The translations under genes were made by a program, and so were the position numbers. The notes below the pieces were generated by a model. It saw only the letters and a program-made list of their open reading frames with translations, was not told the origin of the DNA and did not search any database. DNA of 64,000 nucleotides from Ephydatia muelleri (lineage: Eukaryota > Porifera > Demospongiae > Spongillida > Spongillidae): NCBI GenBank assembly GCA_013339895.1, contig JABACO010000023.1:3762198-3826197 (forward strand), written 5' to 3'. Below, piece by piece: positions 52,065 through 64,000 of this stretch (the stretch's first letter is position 1; each line of letters starts with the position of its first letter).

Positions 52065-54188
52065 TATACACACACACAACATACAATGCCCATGTGCTTA
52101 TTCTCACACCACCACTGCTCAAACATTCTTGTGCACTCACAGTTTTGCCTCTCTCTTCCCCAACAGTTGCTCTGTCTGACAAAACTCAAACACCGGAACA
52201 TAGTCATCATGCATGGAGCATGGTGGGATGACGCTGGAAAGGAGAATGTTAGTGGTTTCCATAGCACCACAGGTGCAGCTGTGATTGTTTCTGTTCCTTC
52301 TTCAGCGTCTCATTGTCCTGGAGTACGCCCCCCTCACGCTAGAGAAAGGTACTTGTTGTTTGTGTGTTTAAGGGTTAAGTTACATACTGTAATGGGTTCG
52401 TGATTCATTTTGAAAACAGAGTTTCAAAGTTCATCGCTTTAGCACGGCAGAGGGTACCAGCATTTAGAAATGTAGTGGTTTTGTTGTGGGAAGGCAAGAT
52501 GAGAGGATTCCTTCTTAGGATATGTGTTGGTAGATTCTCATTGTATTCAATATAATGAGGCAAAAGACATTCCACCCTTAGGAAATTTAAAATACAGCGC
52601 GCAAAGCGCACTATATGGCGCTGAAGGCACCCTTTTATGTGGCTCAAAGATTGTAAAAAGCTCGGTATAAGAGACAGGTGTTTTTCGACTCTGGATTCAG
52701 AATGTGGGTGAAAAATTTACCATGTATGTGCGCCTTTGGCACACGTATCCTAAACCCTAAGGGCCTTCGTCCCGCCACCCTATTAACCCCAGTCCTAATA
52801 ATAGCTAGCTATCGTAGCTAAGTTTAGTAAAACCAAGAAGTGTGGGGGAGACCTCTAGATATCCATATAGGTCTTCACATCATTTTTGCGGACACTTGAT
52901 AGCCAGATGAACATCCTAGCAGGGTTGCAACTTTACTGTTGTCTATTGCCTTTCCACAGTCCTGTACGATCACAGTGATTATGAGTACACAGACAACCAT
53001 GTGATGCACTGGTCCCGGCAGATTGTGTGCGGACTCGAGTACATGCATGGACTGGAAATGCTCCACAGGGATGTCAAGCCATCCAAGTAAACGAGGCACC
53101 ATCGTTCTATTAATTAAAGTGGTGTTGGGGGAGGTACCGCAGATATGATGTGGGCATTAATAGCAATTTCAGTTATCATTCTGCTTTGATGCAACTCTTG
53201 GAGGATATGCAGAAGTGCTGTTTTTTTAAACTCTCAAGTAATCCAGTATTGTAGAGATTTGGGTTTCTCCCAAAAGCAATGTTTTGCTATTCATCTTTTT
53301 GTGAACACAAGTAGATCATTTAGCCATAGATCTACAGTATGTTTAGCTTTTCAAAAAGGGCAGACATTATTGTTGTCGATTTTGAGTTGTGCCATAGGCC
53401 TTCCTTTGTGGCACGTGGTACACTGTAGGATGAAAGGACGTTCCAGCTATGGTACACTGTAGGCTGTAGTGTGGTGTACATTTGCAAGCACTCTTTTGGT
53501 AGTGGATACATTGTGACCATTTAAATACACACACACACACACACACACACACAGCCATATAAATAATATAAATAGTTAGCTAATTGTAAGTGTTTTGTCA
53601 TTAAACAAATATTCCCCCCTCCCCTCCCCCCCCTTCATTGTCCCTATGGCCTGCTTGTTAGTGTACTGCTGTTCCAAGATGGTACACTGCTCAAGCTGTG
53701 CGACTTTGGGACAGCCAAGGAGATCCAGAGCACCCTGACCAATGCAGTGGGCACCATTCGATACATGGCTCCTGAAGTTATCATAGGTTAGTGGCACCAG
53801 GGAGGGGAAGGGGGAAGGGGTGGGGTAGCTGTGATTGGTTCCATTTGTCCTATTAAGTTAAGCATAGTCATTAAAATATAACAAGCATAGTCATTAAAAT
53901 ATAACAAACCCATTACATGTTGACATACGTAAGCTACTAGTCTATTGTCTGTTGTGAATTTAAACATGCTTCAGCATAAAATCACTCAAGCATTCCAAAA
54001 AAAACATATGGCAAATTCTGTTCCTGCCACACACATACACACATGTACACAAAACACACTTATGCACACATGCACATTCACACATGCACCCACAACACAC
54101 ATGCATGCATACACCACACACATGCACACACACCAATGCACATACACCCACACACATGCACACACACACAAATGCACACATACACACA

Positions 54189-54270
<82 letters not shown>

Positions 54271-55923
54271 GAAGCATTACACTGCCAGTGCTGATATCTT
54301 CAGCTTTGCCATCACACTCTGGGAGATGATTACGAGGAAAAGGCCCACCCTTGAGCTGGGAATGGAAAAGGCAGATGGTATGGCTATCATGTTCAAGATG
54401 GCTCAGGGTAAGAATACCACGTGGTCTGCTAGTGTTACGAGGATATCCTGTTTAGTCCATAATGGTACTTCTGTGTGATTTATACAGGTATTCTATATGC
54501 TTGGTTTCAGCCCATGTAGGATAAAATAAAAGGAAACAGGAGTTTGGGGCATGTGCTTTTGTTCTTTGCAGGATATCTTTGTATGTGTGTGTTATCTTTT
54601 CATTTTCCTACCTGACCTTATCCCTTTGCTCACTTCCACTCACATGCGCACAAACGACACAGGTGGGCGTCCTGTAACGATCAGGGGCTTACCCAAGTTA
54701 CTAGAGGAAATCATGACTAAGTACGGATTGACCGTTCAATAGCAAAGTTACCCACGTATGTTCTGTTGCAGGTGCTGGGCAGAGACACCTAACGACCGTC
54801 CAAGCACTGCTGTGCTGAAGAGGAAGCTAGACACTTTGTGTGAGGTACAGTGGCTCTTTTTGAGACCCCCTGTCCCCCCCTCCCTTCCTCCCTCCCAAAA
54901 TGAACCTGTGACCCACATGGGGGCAAGTAGTAAAGGGTTAAAAGGGGCTTCCCAAGGGGCTATCCCAAATAGGAATGAAAGGGGTTTTCCCAAATGGGTT
55001 GCAAGTATTAATGAAAGGGGTCAACCCACATGGGGGCAGTAATGAAAGAGGCAATCCCAAATAGGAATGAAAGGGGCTTTCCCAAATGGGATACTCAGTA
55101 AAGGTCTTATGTGTTTGAGCGGTTCTGGCATATGATGTAGATGTACTACAAGAAGATGGAACCTTTGTCGAAGAAAAGCAACAAGGCCAGTGGCAAGAGC
55201 ACAGCAACAGAGAATACTGAACTGACCCAGAGAGAGAACTCAGTAGTGACCCAGAGAGAGAATTCAGTAGTGACCCAGAGAGAGAATACCGGAGTGACTC
55301 TGTGGGAGAATACTGGAGTGACACAGAGGGAGAATACTGGAATGACACAGAGGGAGAATACTGGAGTGACCCAGAGGGAGAACCTCAATGACATAGCCGA
55401 GGGGACGAGTGTAAAACAAGGTATAAACTGTTCAAGATGGGACAGTGACATATACCTAAATATTTTTCCATTACTTAACCCCCTCCTCATTGCCAGTGAC
55501 CTCAACCCCAAGTCGGCCAGCTGGCATTGTTTTCTAACCCAGCCCAGCCGGTTGGGAATCAACCAGGTGTCAGTCTCACAGCTGGAAATCAATCTGGTTT
55601 TGCTAACCTATTGGCCGGAAATCAGCCACGAACCAACATTGCCAATTCCAGCCCTCAGACTTCAGTTGGAGGTAGGTATCACTCAATAAAGAAGTCATAA
55701 AGTTGTAGTGCGAGTCATGTATCTTGCATACCATCCTTCGTTCCCCATGTCGATAGACTTCTGAAATTATGAATACCTCTATTAAATTATAGAACTGGTT
55801 GCTACCATTTGGTTCTGTGTACCTATTAAAATTAAAATATATATTTCACACACTTGCACACACACATCCACTCATATATACACACACACACATGCTCTCA
55901 TACATGCATACTCATATGCCACA

Positions 55924-55999
<76 letters not shown>

Positions 56000-58085
56000 C
56001 AGCACGGGGTGCTGAGCACTCTATGGGCATGCACATCGTGCACTCTGAGAGTGAAATGCGTGATCGTACTTACACAGGGACAGAGTTGTCTCCACACAAG
56101 GCCGAGGGTCATCACATTACCAGACAAGCCTCCTCCCCAGTAGAATTCACCTCTCACTACAGCACCAATCACCCCTACCCCTGGCCCTACCATGGTGGGG
56201 GGCCCCCTGGGGGGTATGGTCCCGGTGGTGGGGGTCCCAGTGGGGGGTATGGTCCCCCTGGCCCCACCTACTACCCAACAGAGAACCCATACAAGCACAG
56301 GGAAGGCTATCCTGGGGGAGGAGGGGAGGAGGTGGGGAGGTTTGAGATGGACGAGGATGAGATGCGTCGACATTGGCAGTATCTCAACGAGGAGCAGCCG
56401 AGGCTTATTCGAGAGTATATCCACCAGCAGCAGTGGAAGGAGGGTGTGTGTGGTGTGGGGGGAGGGTGATATTGTTGTTCCAGGGATGGTGTGGGGAAGG
56501 GAGGTGTGGGTCGTGGTGGTAGTGATGGTGGTGGTAGTGGTGGGTGGTAGTGGTGGGTTGGTAGTGGTGGTGTGGTTGTGGTGATGGTGATAGTGAGGGT
56601 GATGGGGGTAGTGGGGTAGGGTGGTGGTGTTGGTGATGATGGGATCCTAATATGCCACCTAGATGCTAGTTGGGGCAGAAAGTGAGATTATCCAGATGTT
56701 AGGTGGAGATGGGAGGCCTAGAGTGGGTGGAGCAAGCTGATAGAGTGGGTGGAGCAAGCTGATAGAGTAGGTGGAGCAAGCTATAGAGTAGGTGGAGCAA
56801 GCTGATAGAGTGGGTGGAGCAAGCTGATAGAGTAGGTGGAGCAAGCTGATAGAGTGGGTGGAGCAAGCTGATAGAGTGGGTGGAGCAAGCTGATAGAGTA
56901 GGTGGAGCAAGCTGATAGTATCAAATGAGGGAAGGTTGACAAGCTATTCCTTTTTGTACCAGCAGAGTTTCCAAAGGCAAATCTACAATCGCAGTACTTT
57001 ATGGATATTCTAGAACCTGAATGGCAGGTTATGGCAGTGTGTGTGGTTCTTTGTTCAGTCCTTTGTGGATGGTCAGGGGACCGGGTTTGTGCACAATCAG
57101 TTGATGTAAACCTATGCAGCAGCTGCAAATTTCCATTCCTGTTGAAAATATACTTTAAATGATGAAGTTAACCCTTGTTGCCCCCCACTTACTTCAGTGT
57201 GTTTGAGGTACATGTGTGTGGGAATTGATGGTAACATCTATGTGCACAAGTATTGGTTTAGGCAGTGTTGATTTAAGTAATGGTTAAGCGAGAGATGTCA
57301 TTTTCTGGGTTGGTTGAAAAAAATCTATCCCCTTCCCTCCTGTCTCCCGGTCTCCCCCTAGCCAATCATCCCTGATGATAAGAGTGAGGAATCGATGCAG
57401 GTGTACCAGGACTACATAAGGTGGCTGTGATGGCATGTAATCACATAAACACATGCACTGTACTTGTATAGAGTATTGTAGAGAAGTAGTATGTCTGCTG
57501 ATACACACATTCACACAACATATGCACATAATGCACTCACACTACACACATGCACATAACACACACACCTCCACAACACACACTTGCATCTACTGTACTA
57601 AAGCTTTTCTTGTGCTTTTAGCTTGCAAGGGATGTATCCAGAAGCAACCGAGAATTAGTGGAACTAGGAAATAATAAGTGAGTTGTCCATCGGGTTACCC
57701 TGTCTTCTTGAGTCACAAGTTATTGTTCAGCTCCCGAATGGATAAGGAGATTTCATGTACGCAAGACACACTCAAAGAATATGTCTCCCTTCAAACCAAA
57801 AAGGTAACTTCACTTCAGAACACAAGGCTATAGAATAGCAGTTTGTGGATTTTTGAATTAGCTGTTACACGTTTCATGCACAGAAGAATATTGGCTTGAA
57901 GGCTTTAAATGCATGAATACTGCAATGCAGTATATGATAATGGCTGTATTTTGAGCTCTGCGAGTCTGGGGCACTCTAGAGTAGCTGCATGCACACCCAC
58001 TCCTACCCTTCCCTCATCCTTTTCCTCTGTTCAGGAGAAGCTCCAGACAGAACTAGACCGGATAGGAACAACTACACACCAATGA
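51671..58085 (+). CDS. MAP3K7: TAK1-like MAP3 kinase
   Basis: Ser/Thr kinase relaying TGF-beta, IL-1/Toll and stress signals to the JNK, p38 and NF-kB pathways. Exons: 51671-51751, 51813-51923, 52167-52247, 52306-52348, 52960-53086, 53662-53786, 54270-54407, 54663-54720, 54772-54844, 55141-55420, 56002-about 56442, then about 57361, 57622, 57731 and 58036-58085. Kinase landmarks are complete: glycine loop GQYGVV, VAVKSF, HRDVKPS/N across a splice, CDFGTAKEIQ, YMAPE, CWAETPNDRPS. The activation loop around CDFGTA matches TAK1 best. The C-terminus SEESMQVYQDYIR and KEKLQTELD corresponds to the TAB2/3-binding coiled coil of TAK1. Exon 55141-55420 carries an eight-residue repeat, and exon 56002 is Gly/Pro/Tyr-rich; both are lineage-specific. 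Splice phase at the exon near 57361-57420 is not settled. Confidence 0.85.
51999..52060. repeat. (CA)n microsatellite in a TAK1-like intron
   Basis: CA tract with an accac interruption, between the exons ending at 51923 and starting at 52167. Confidence 0.9.
54020..54268. repeat. (CA)n and cacatgcaca array ending at an acceptor
   Basis: About 250 bp of CA-rich repeats. The pure CA tract runs directly into the acceptor cag at 54267-54269 of the kinase exon starting GKHYTASADIF. As in ARID1, a dinucleotide tract takes the place of the polypyrimidine tract. Confidence 0.93.
54895..55110. repeat. Imperfect repeat of aaaggggctttcccaaatgg
   Basis: Five or six degenerate units around gaatgaaaggggctttccca and acccacatgggggcaagtag, in the TAK1-like intron 54845-55140. 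Not coding as far as can be seen. Confidence 0.75.
55218..55390. repeat. 24-bp in-frame repeat inside a TAK1-like exon, about 7-8 units
   Basis: Units gtgacccagagagagaat plus six bases encode TQRENTGV or TQRENSVV in the kinase frame. The acceptor (gtag before 55141) and donor (after 55420) match the phases of the neighbouring exons, so the repeat seems to be translated. Confidence 0.75.
55922..55996. repeat. (CA)n microsatellite before a TAK1-like exon
   Basis: Pure CA tract ending a few bases before the acceptor ccag at 55998-56001. Confidence 0.92.
56715..56922. repeat. About 24-bp minisatellite, 8 copies
   Basis: Units gtgggtggagcaagctgata with gagt, alternating gtgggtgg and gtaggtgg variants, in a TAK1-like intron. 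Confidence 0.92.
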
Positions 58086-59075
<990 letters not shown>

Positions 59076-60188
59076 TCAGTGTGTAATCCACCAATTCAAC
59101 CAGGTGCCCAGGCCATTCTGGTTGCTGTTGACCCACTGGATGTTGGCTTTGATGGATTCGATAGCCTGAAGCACAGCTCGTGTGCCTGACCCAGCATCTG
59201 GGGTTTGCAGCAAAGAATTCCTGCGCCTGGATGATGGGGGGAGGAGGGATGAGGTCACAATGATGGGGAGGAGGGATGAGGTCATGGTGATTGGGAGGAG
59301 ATGAGGTCATGGTGATTGGGAGGAGATGAGGCCATGGGGAGATGAGGCCACGGTGATGGGGAGGAGGTGATGAGACCATAGAAAATGGAGGGATGAGGTC
59401 ACGATGATGGGGAGAGGGGATGAGGTCATGATGATGGGGATGATAGATGCGATAATGGTGATGGGGAGGAGGTCATGATGGAAGTAGATTGCGAATAGCC
59501 CTCATCATAACATAGACAATCACAGAATATAACACACAAACACATGCACACACCACTGCACCAATCTTGCAGTTACCTCATTAAGCTCCAGTTCTGTGCT
59601 GAATGCTTCAGTGATACTCGGATGAGGCTTGTTAGAGAGAACGATCCAGTGCCATATCTATAAAAAGCAAAAGGTCTAAGTACTGTCTAATGCACCAGAA
59701 TAGCATGTCCATGCACTACACCTCAACATGCCACCTGACTGGACACTACACCTCAACATGCCACCTAGACTGGACACTACACCTCAACATGCCACCTAGA
59801 CTGGACACTACACCTCAACATGCCACCTGACTGGACACTACACCTCAACATGCCACCTGACTGGACACTACACCTCAACATGCCACCTAGACTGGACACT
59901 ACACCTCAACATGCCACCTAGACTGGACACTACACCTCAACATGCCACCTAGACTGGACACTACACCTCAACATGCCACCTAGACTGGACACTACACCTC
60001 AACATGGCCACCTGACTACCAGAGTACCACTCACCTTGAAAGCAAGACACTCCAGTTGTTGCGCACAAAGTACCATGCCAGATACCTTCCATTCACAGTG
60101 GAGGAGACCGCTTGGATGACGCTGAGTGTGTCTTGGGACCGTACATTGTCCGACAGAGAATAGGCAAGATATCTACCAACACACAAAG

Positions 60189-60220
<32 letters not shown>

Positions 60221-63200
60221 ACACATACACACACACATACACACACATACATACACACATACACACACACATACACACACACATACACACACAATACACA
60301 CACGTACACGCACACACACACACAGTCAAGTGATGTGATGAAGAGATAGATTCTTACATGTACACTGTATGTTGCAGAGGAAACTAATAAGAATGAACAT
60401 AGCCCATAGTTTTACTTAATGACTTCAAACATTAGCCGGTGTCACTTTATTAATCCACAGGTGATAATGAACTAAAGTACCATAACTACACTGCACTTTA
60501 AGAACTGAGGCTCTTTTATAAATCCACAATTAAATTGTACCTGTTCAGAATCCACGGTTGAGTTGACTTGGCAAGTGCACTGATGTACAGTCTCTTCTCG
60601 TATGGATCGGTTTCTGTCAAAAACTTATTCCACATGAAGTTCCAGTCGTCTTCAGTCCCAAGTGCTATGCCAGCGGAGTAGACCACAGTCTTTATGTTGG
60701 GGTCAAGACTGTATGGGTGTGTGTGTATGGGTGGTGTGTGTATGGGTGTGTGTGTATGTGTGTGTGGTGTGTGTGTGTATGGTGTGGTGTGGTGTGGTGT
60801 TTGTGTGTGTGTGTGGTGTGTGTGTGGTGTGTGTGGTGTGTGTGTGGTGTGTGTGGTGTGTATATAGCATATTTGCATGTCTTGCATGCTGGGAGCAGGC
60901 CAACCATACATGGTTTTGTTGTTCCTCCAGTTCTTAAAACAGCACAGCTGCCTCCTGTGTCACTGCAGTGTTGCCGTACCTGAACGCTGCTCCAAGCACT
61001 GACGCACGAAGTAGACTGCAGTGAAAAGATTTGGAGTGTGGTGGTGATGGGAAGGTGGATATTGAAGAGGTGGGACAAGCCAGATTGACTCACTTCTGTA
61101 CATCAGACAGGTCACTACTATTGATATGAAGGGTGTAGTTGTTGGTGATGTTTGCCAGAAGCGACAGAACATAACTCTGCGAAAAAACAAAACACACCAT
61201 TCGTTTAGAGCTGTGCAAAGGACACAACACATCACTTGGAGTCATGTGAGGTGTCACATGACATCCCACCTCCAGTGCACAGCACTATACATGTACCTGG
61301 TATTGACCATATATGGGAGTGAGACTGAGGCGGTCGGCAAAGATGTTGATCCACGTCAGGGCAGATACCCAGGGAACGTACTCCGTCTCTTGGAGAAGGT
61401 AAGTGGAGAGGTTGAAAGCACGGTGGTGTCAACGTGTCCAGCACTGTGCACGTCCAAGTAAGGAGGGGGAGGGAGAGGGGAGGATGGGAACAGGTGAATG
61501 TGTACATGGGAACAGGAAACCCGTCTATTGGTACCTAGACAGAGCAAAGGCATCGTCCGATGAGACCAGCGCGGTCCAGTGCTGACAACAGCTGAAAGGA
61601 AATATCCATAATCATCTCCAGCAATGGCACGATGTAACCAAAACTTGCCGTCCAATCTTTTCCTTTCAGGTAAGCAGTGAGGTTTTGCCAGTTGTCCTGA
61701 TCATAGTTAACCCTGTAGAACCCCATTTGCTGCACGTTGGCCTTGATCCATGTCTGACTTGAGTCCAATGCAATGGTGGTTTGCTATCGTAGCAGTGATG
61801 GTTGTCACTAATGCACAACAAAATGAGACCTAACCTGTTTTATTAATGAGAGTTGATGCAATGTTTCCGGAGGGACTTGTTGTGTATTTGAAAGGTATCA
61901 TCCATACATAACTGTGACAATCATGGAGGAGTAATAAAAATTAGTTTTAAATCCCAAACAATTTGAATTGTCTATCACAGGGACATTATTTCATTACAGT
62001 TTGTCATATTATGATTGACAGTACCCCCCCCCCCCCCCCCATCACCTAACCCGCACTTTCCTCCAACTAACTCCTCCCCTTCCCACTTTAGACAGGTCAA
62101 CTCAAAATGTGCACAATGACAGACAAGATCTCGAGCCATTAATTCCATTAAAAATATATTTAATAAATAAATAAATTTAATTGCATTCTGTGAACAGAGG
62201 TGCCGTACTTACTGGTACACTGTATTCAAAACGGTTAATATTCAGTAAATAGACAATATGCCCCAGTTACTGGTATCTGAACAGATCCACAAGACATTTG
62301 GCTTACTTGTATGGAGAGGGGGCAGTGGCTCCATTGGGCGTCAGGAAGAAGAACCTCTCCTGTGAGACTGAAGCAGTGGTTGGGCTGGTCCTCTTCACTG
62401 TCACCACAGGGTAACCCATCTGTTTGGTCCACGTGTCCATAATGCTTGCTATGTTGGATGCCTATGTGCACGTGTGTGTGTGTGCACGTGTGTGCATATG
62501 TACAGATGTGTGTGTGCCCGTGCATGTGTGGATATGCAGATGTGTGTACGTGTTACGTGTGTGAAAGAACACTTATTTGCAGACATGTCTTTCACATAGT
62601 TCGGTGCACTCACTGAATATTTCTGGAGGGACTGCCACAGCATGTCAGTGGCAGCATTTTGGTAAGCAATACATTTTGAGATAGCTCTGATGGTTTAAAT
62701 GAACACACATATAACACATACATACTCAGCTACCTATATGGGCCAAATCATATTGTTCTGAGGTTCCGATATTTGGCAAGAGAAAAGTTCACCTGGTTCC
62801 CCACCAACATTCTTATAGTATTGATATATACCTGTATGCCTTGTCTGAAGTTCTCATCTCCCATCCAGTCCCTGATCATCCTTATGACACTTCCACCCTG
62901 AGCGGGGAAAAGAAACAAAAATTAGGGCTGCACCGAAAATTAACACAGATACACACAGAGTCCCAGATACACACCACAACAGATACACACAGACAGGGTG
63001 ACAGTCCCAGATACACACCACAACAGATACACACAGACAGGGTGACACAGACCCCCCCCCCCCCCACCCCCCTAACCCCCAACCAGATACACACACACAC
63101 ATTCATATGCACAGCAGCTTTGTGGGTTCATCAATACATCAATACAATCGTATCTTCATGAACACGGGGTGATACACCCATAGTTGTGTGTGAATGCATT

Positions 63201-64000
63201 GATAGTGTGTGTGAATGCATTGATACATCAATACAGCGTTGGGAACATGAATAGTATTGACAGCTGGATGTCATTATCTGTAACAACCTAGTTTGTGCCT
63301 TGTAATTCCCACATGCACATGCACACCCTTCTCACAAATAGGATTGAATGTGCACTTTTAGATAAGACTAAATGAGACACACCACCTCCACAAATAGATT
63401 TTGAGGACATCATATCAACAGCAAGTCATAGTCATTTGGATACAAGTTACTTTTGGACTTTAATATCTGTGCTATAGTCTTCACAGTAATTTTTTTTTTT
63501 TTTTTTAAATCTACACTTGCATATAGACAAACACAAAAGTTAGACCAGTCAAAAACACACCCACACACCCACACCTACACCTACACACTCAAAAAAAACC
63601 TAAGCATATAAAGTGTCCCCTTTAGTGTTCCCATTACCGAGGTGACATTCCCTCTCTGTACGGCGACAGAAAGTCGCTGGAGCAGAGGTGCTGAAACCTT
63701 CCATCCAAACAATGCCCATGCAGCAATGACTTCAGCCATACCACCAATTAGGGAGCCAGAAAGGTTGAGGTTTCTGCATCGATCACACGCACACCTGGCA
63801 GAGTAGATTGGGCAAGATGCAGAAGAGATTTGCTTCTGCTTATGAGCTCAGAGTTATCAGTGCTGAGCTCTCTAGGCCAATACCACTGGCTCCATCATGG
63901 TCACATGATTTCATTGAATTTGACCATTATTTCTCTTGCATTATATATGCGTCTTGTTAAGCTATACACACGTATGACCCCTGCAATAGCAAATGCCCAG
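59076..64000 (-). CDS. Aminopeptidase N-like M1 gene, 3' part (copy 2)
   Basis: The 3' portion of an M1 aminopeptidase, with exons read on the minus strand. The last exon 59226-59076 encodes NPDAGSGTRAVLQAIESI, ANIQWV and a terminal WLNWWITH. Upstream are about 59660-59577 (ITEAFSTELELNE), 60180-60030 (NGRYLAWYFVRNNWSVL) and about 60710-60537 (SAGIALGTEDDWNFMWNKFL). From 60926 upward it is the same sequence as copy 1. Several coding exons contain one-base indels against copy 1: an extra T in LFKNW, a missing base near 61417 and an extra base near 61556. At about 62895 copy 2 keeps the frame and copy 1 does not. The active-site exons lie beyond the window edge. Copy 1 and copy 2 may be one gene. 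Confidence 0.85.
59228..59480. repeat. Degenerate gatggggaggagatgaggtc minisatellite
   Basis: Purine-rich units of about 20-30 bp in the aminopeptidase intron between the last two exons. Confidence 0.85.
59712..60005. repeat. 28-30-bp minisatellite, about 10 copies
   Basis: Units gacactacacctcaacatgc plus cacctagactg, with a two-base ag indel distinguishing two unit types. It lies in an aminopeptidase intron. Units are adjacent without unique spacers, so it is not a CRISPR array. Confidence 0.93.
60190..60325. repeat. (CA)n/(ACAT) microsatellite
   Basis: CA tract with regular atacac interruptions, just upstream (gene sense) of the aminopeptidase exon 60180-60030. Confidence 0.9.
60926..64000. 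repeat. Right copy of the 3.08-kb near-identical direct repeat
   Basis: Equivalent to 1-3075 in the same orientation. Differences include homopolymer lengths (poly-C near 62025 against 1097), a small deletion near 63520 against about 2590, and scattered single-base indels. The repeat runs to the window edge, so its true right end is unknown. Confidence 0.95.

Noticed and set aside
59712-60005. Regular direct repeats resembling a CRISPR array
   Set aside because: Units are contiguous, there are no unique spacers, and the locus is an animal intron. The same holds for the 50-bp array at 3338-3534.

Overview
This is nuclear DNA of an animal. Nearly every coding gene except two is cut by spliceosomal introns, and the genes have clear animal orthologues: ARID1/BAF250, TAK1/MAP3K7, RAPGEF, katanin p60, CHMP1, CCDC28, eL24, an SLC25A39/40-type carrier, a CD-MPR-like receptor and an M1 aminopeptidase. 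Genes are tightly packed: the two divergent gene pairs have start codons 40 and 76 bp apart, and several introns are only about 57-60 bp. Other introns are swollen by (TG/CA)n tracts and minisatellites. Compact spacing, divergent pairs, fold-back elements and the retroelement type suggest an early-branching animal, most likely a sponge. That taxon is an inference from style, not a proven identity.

Layout, left to right. 1-5308 (-): 5' and middle part of an aminopeptidase N-like gene. 5411-6410: a 1000-N scaffold gap. 6411-12846 (+): RAPGEF2/6-like Rap exchange factor without its N-terminal part. 13545-16732 (-): katanin p60. 16773-17711 (+): single-exon ZDHHC22-like palmitoyltransferase. 17796-18902 (-): single-exon mitochondrial carrier. 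19382-21464 (+): CHMP1. 21751-23146 (-): CCDC28. 23223-23997 (+): ribosomal protein eL24. 24390-33527 (+): ARID1. 34637-about 39180 (-): CCDC14-like coiled-coil gene. 39685-42132 and 46868-48959 (+): two copies of a CD-MPR-like receptor. 51671-58085 (+): TAK1-like kinase. 59076-64000 (-): 3' part of an aminopeptidase N gene.

Three levels of duplication stand out. (a) 1-3075 and 60926-64000 are near-identical, and their exons differ mainly by one-base indels. At some sites copy 1 keeps the frame, at others copy 2 does, and at one only the consensus does. That pattern fits one gene assembled twice (a misplaced contig or haplotig) better than two genes. (b) About 38.35-44.43 kb is repeated at 46.17-51.34 kb. 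The block carries the 5' coding exon of the CCDC14-like gene, the receptor gene and decayed retroelement pieces. (c) A 90-bp piece of the last ARID1 exon lies inverted just downstream of the gene.

Two fold-back palindromes (44465-45240 and 50833-51042), one next to and one inside the duplicated blocks, share a core sequence and look like members of one non-autonomous family.

The genes do not form a pathway; this is an ordinary gene-dense segment of housekeeping, trafficking, signalling and chromatin genes. I found no CRISPR array, operon, toxin system or viral gene set. The most interesting signals are structural: duplications, palindromes, possible frame shifts in ARID1 and in the receptor tail, GC-AG introns and an unusual in-frame repeat exon in the TAK1 gene.
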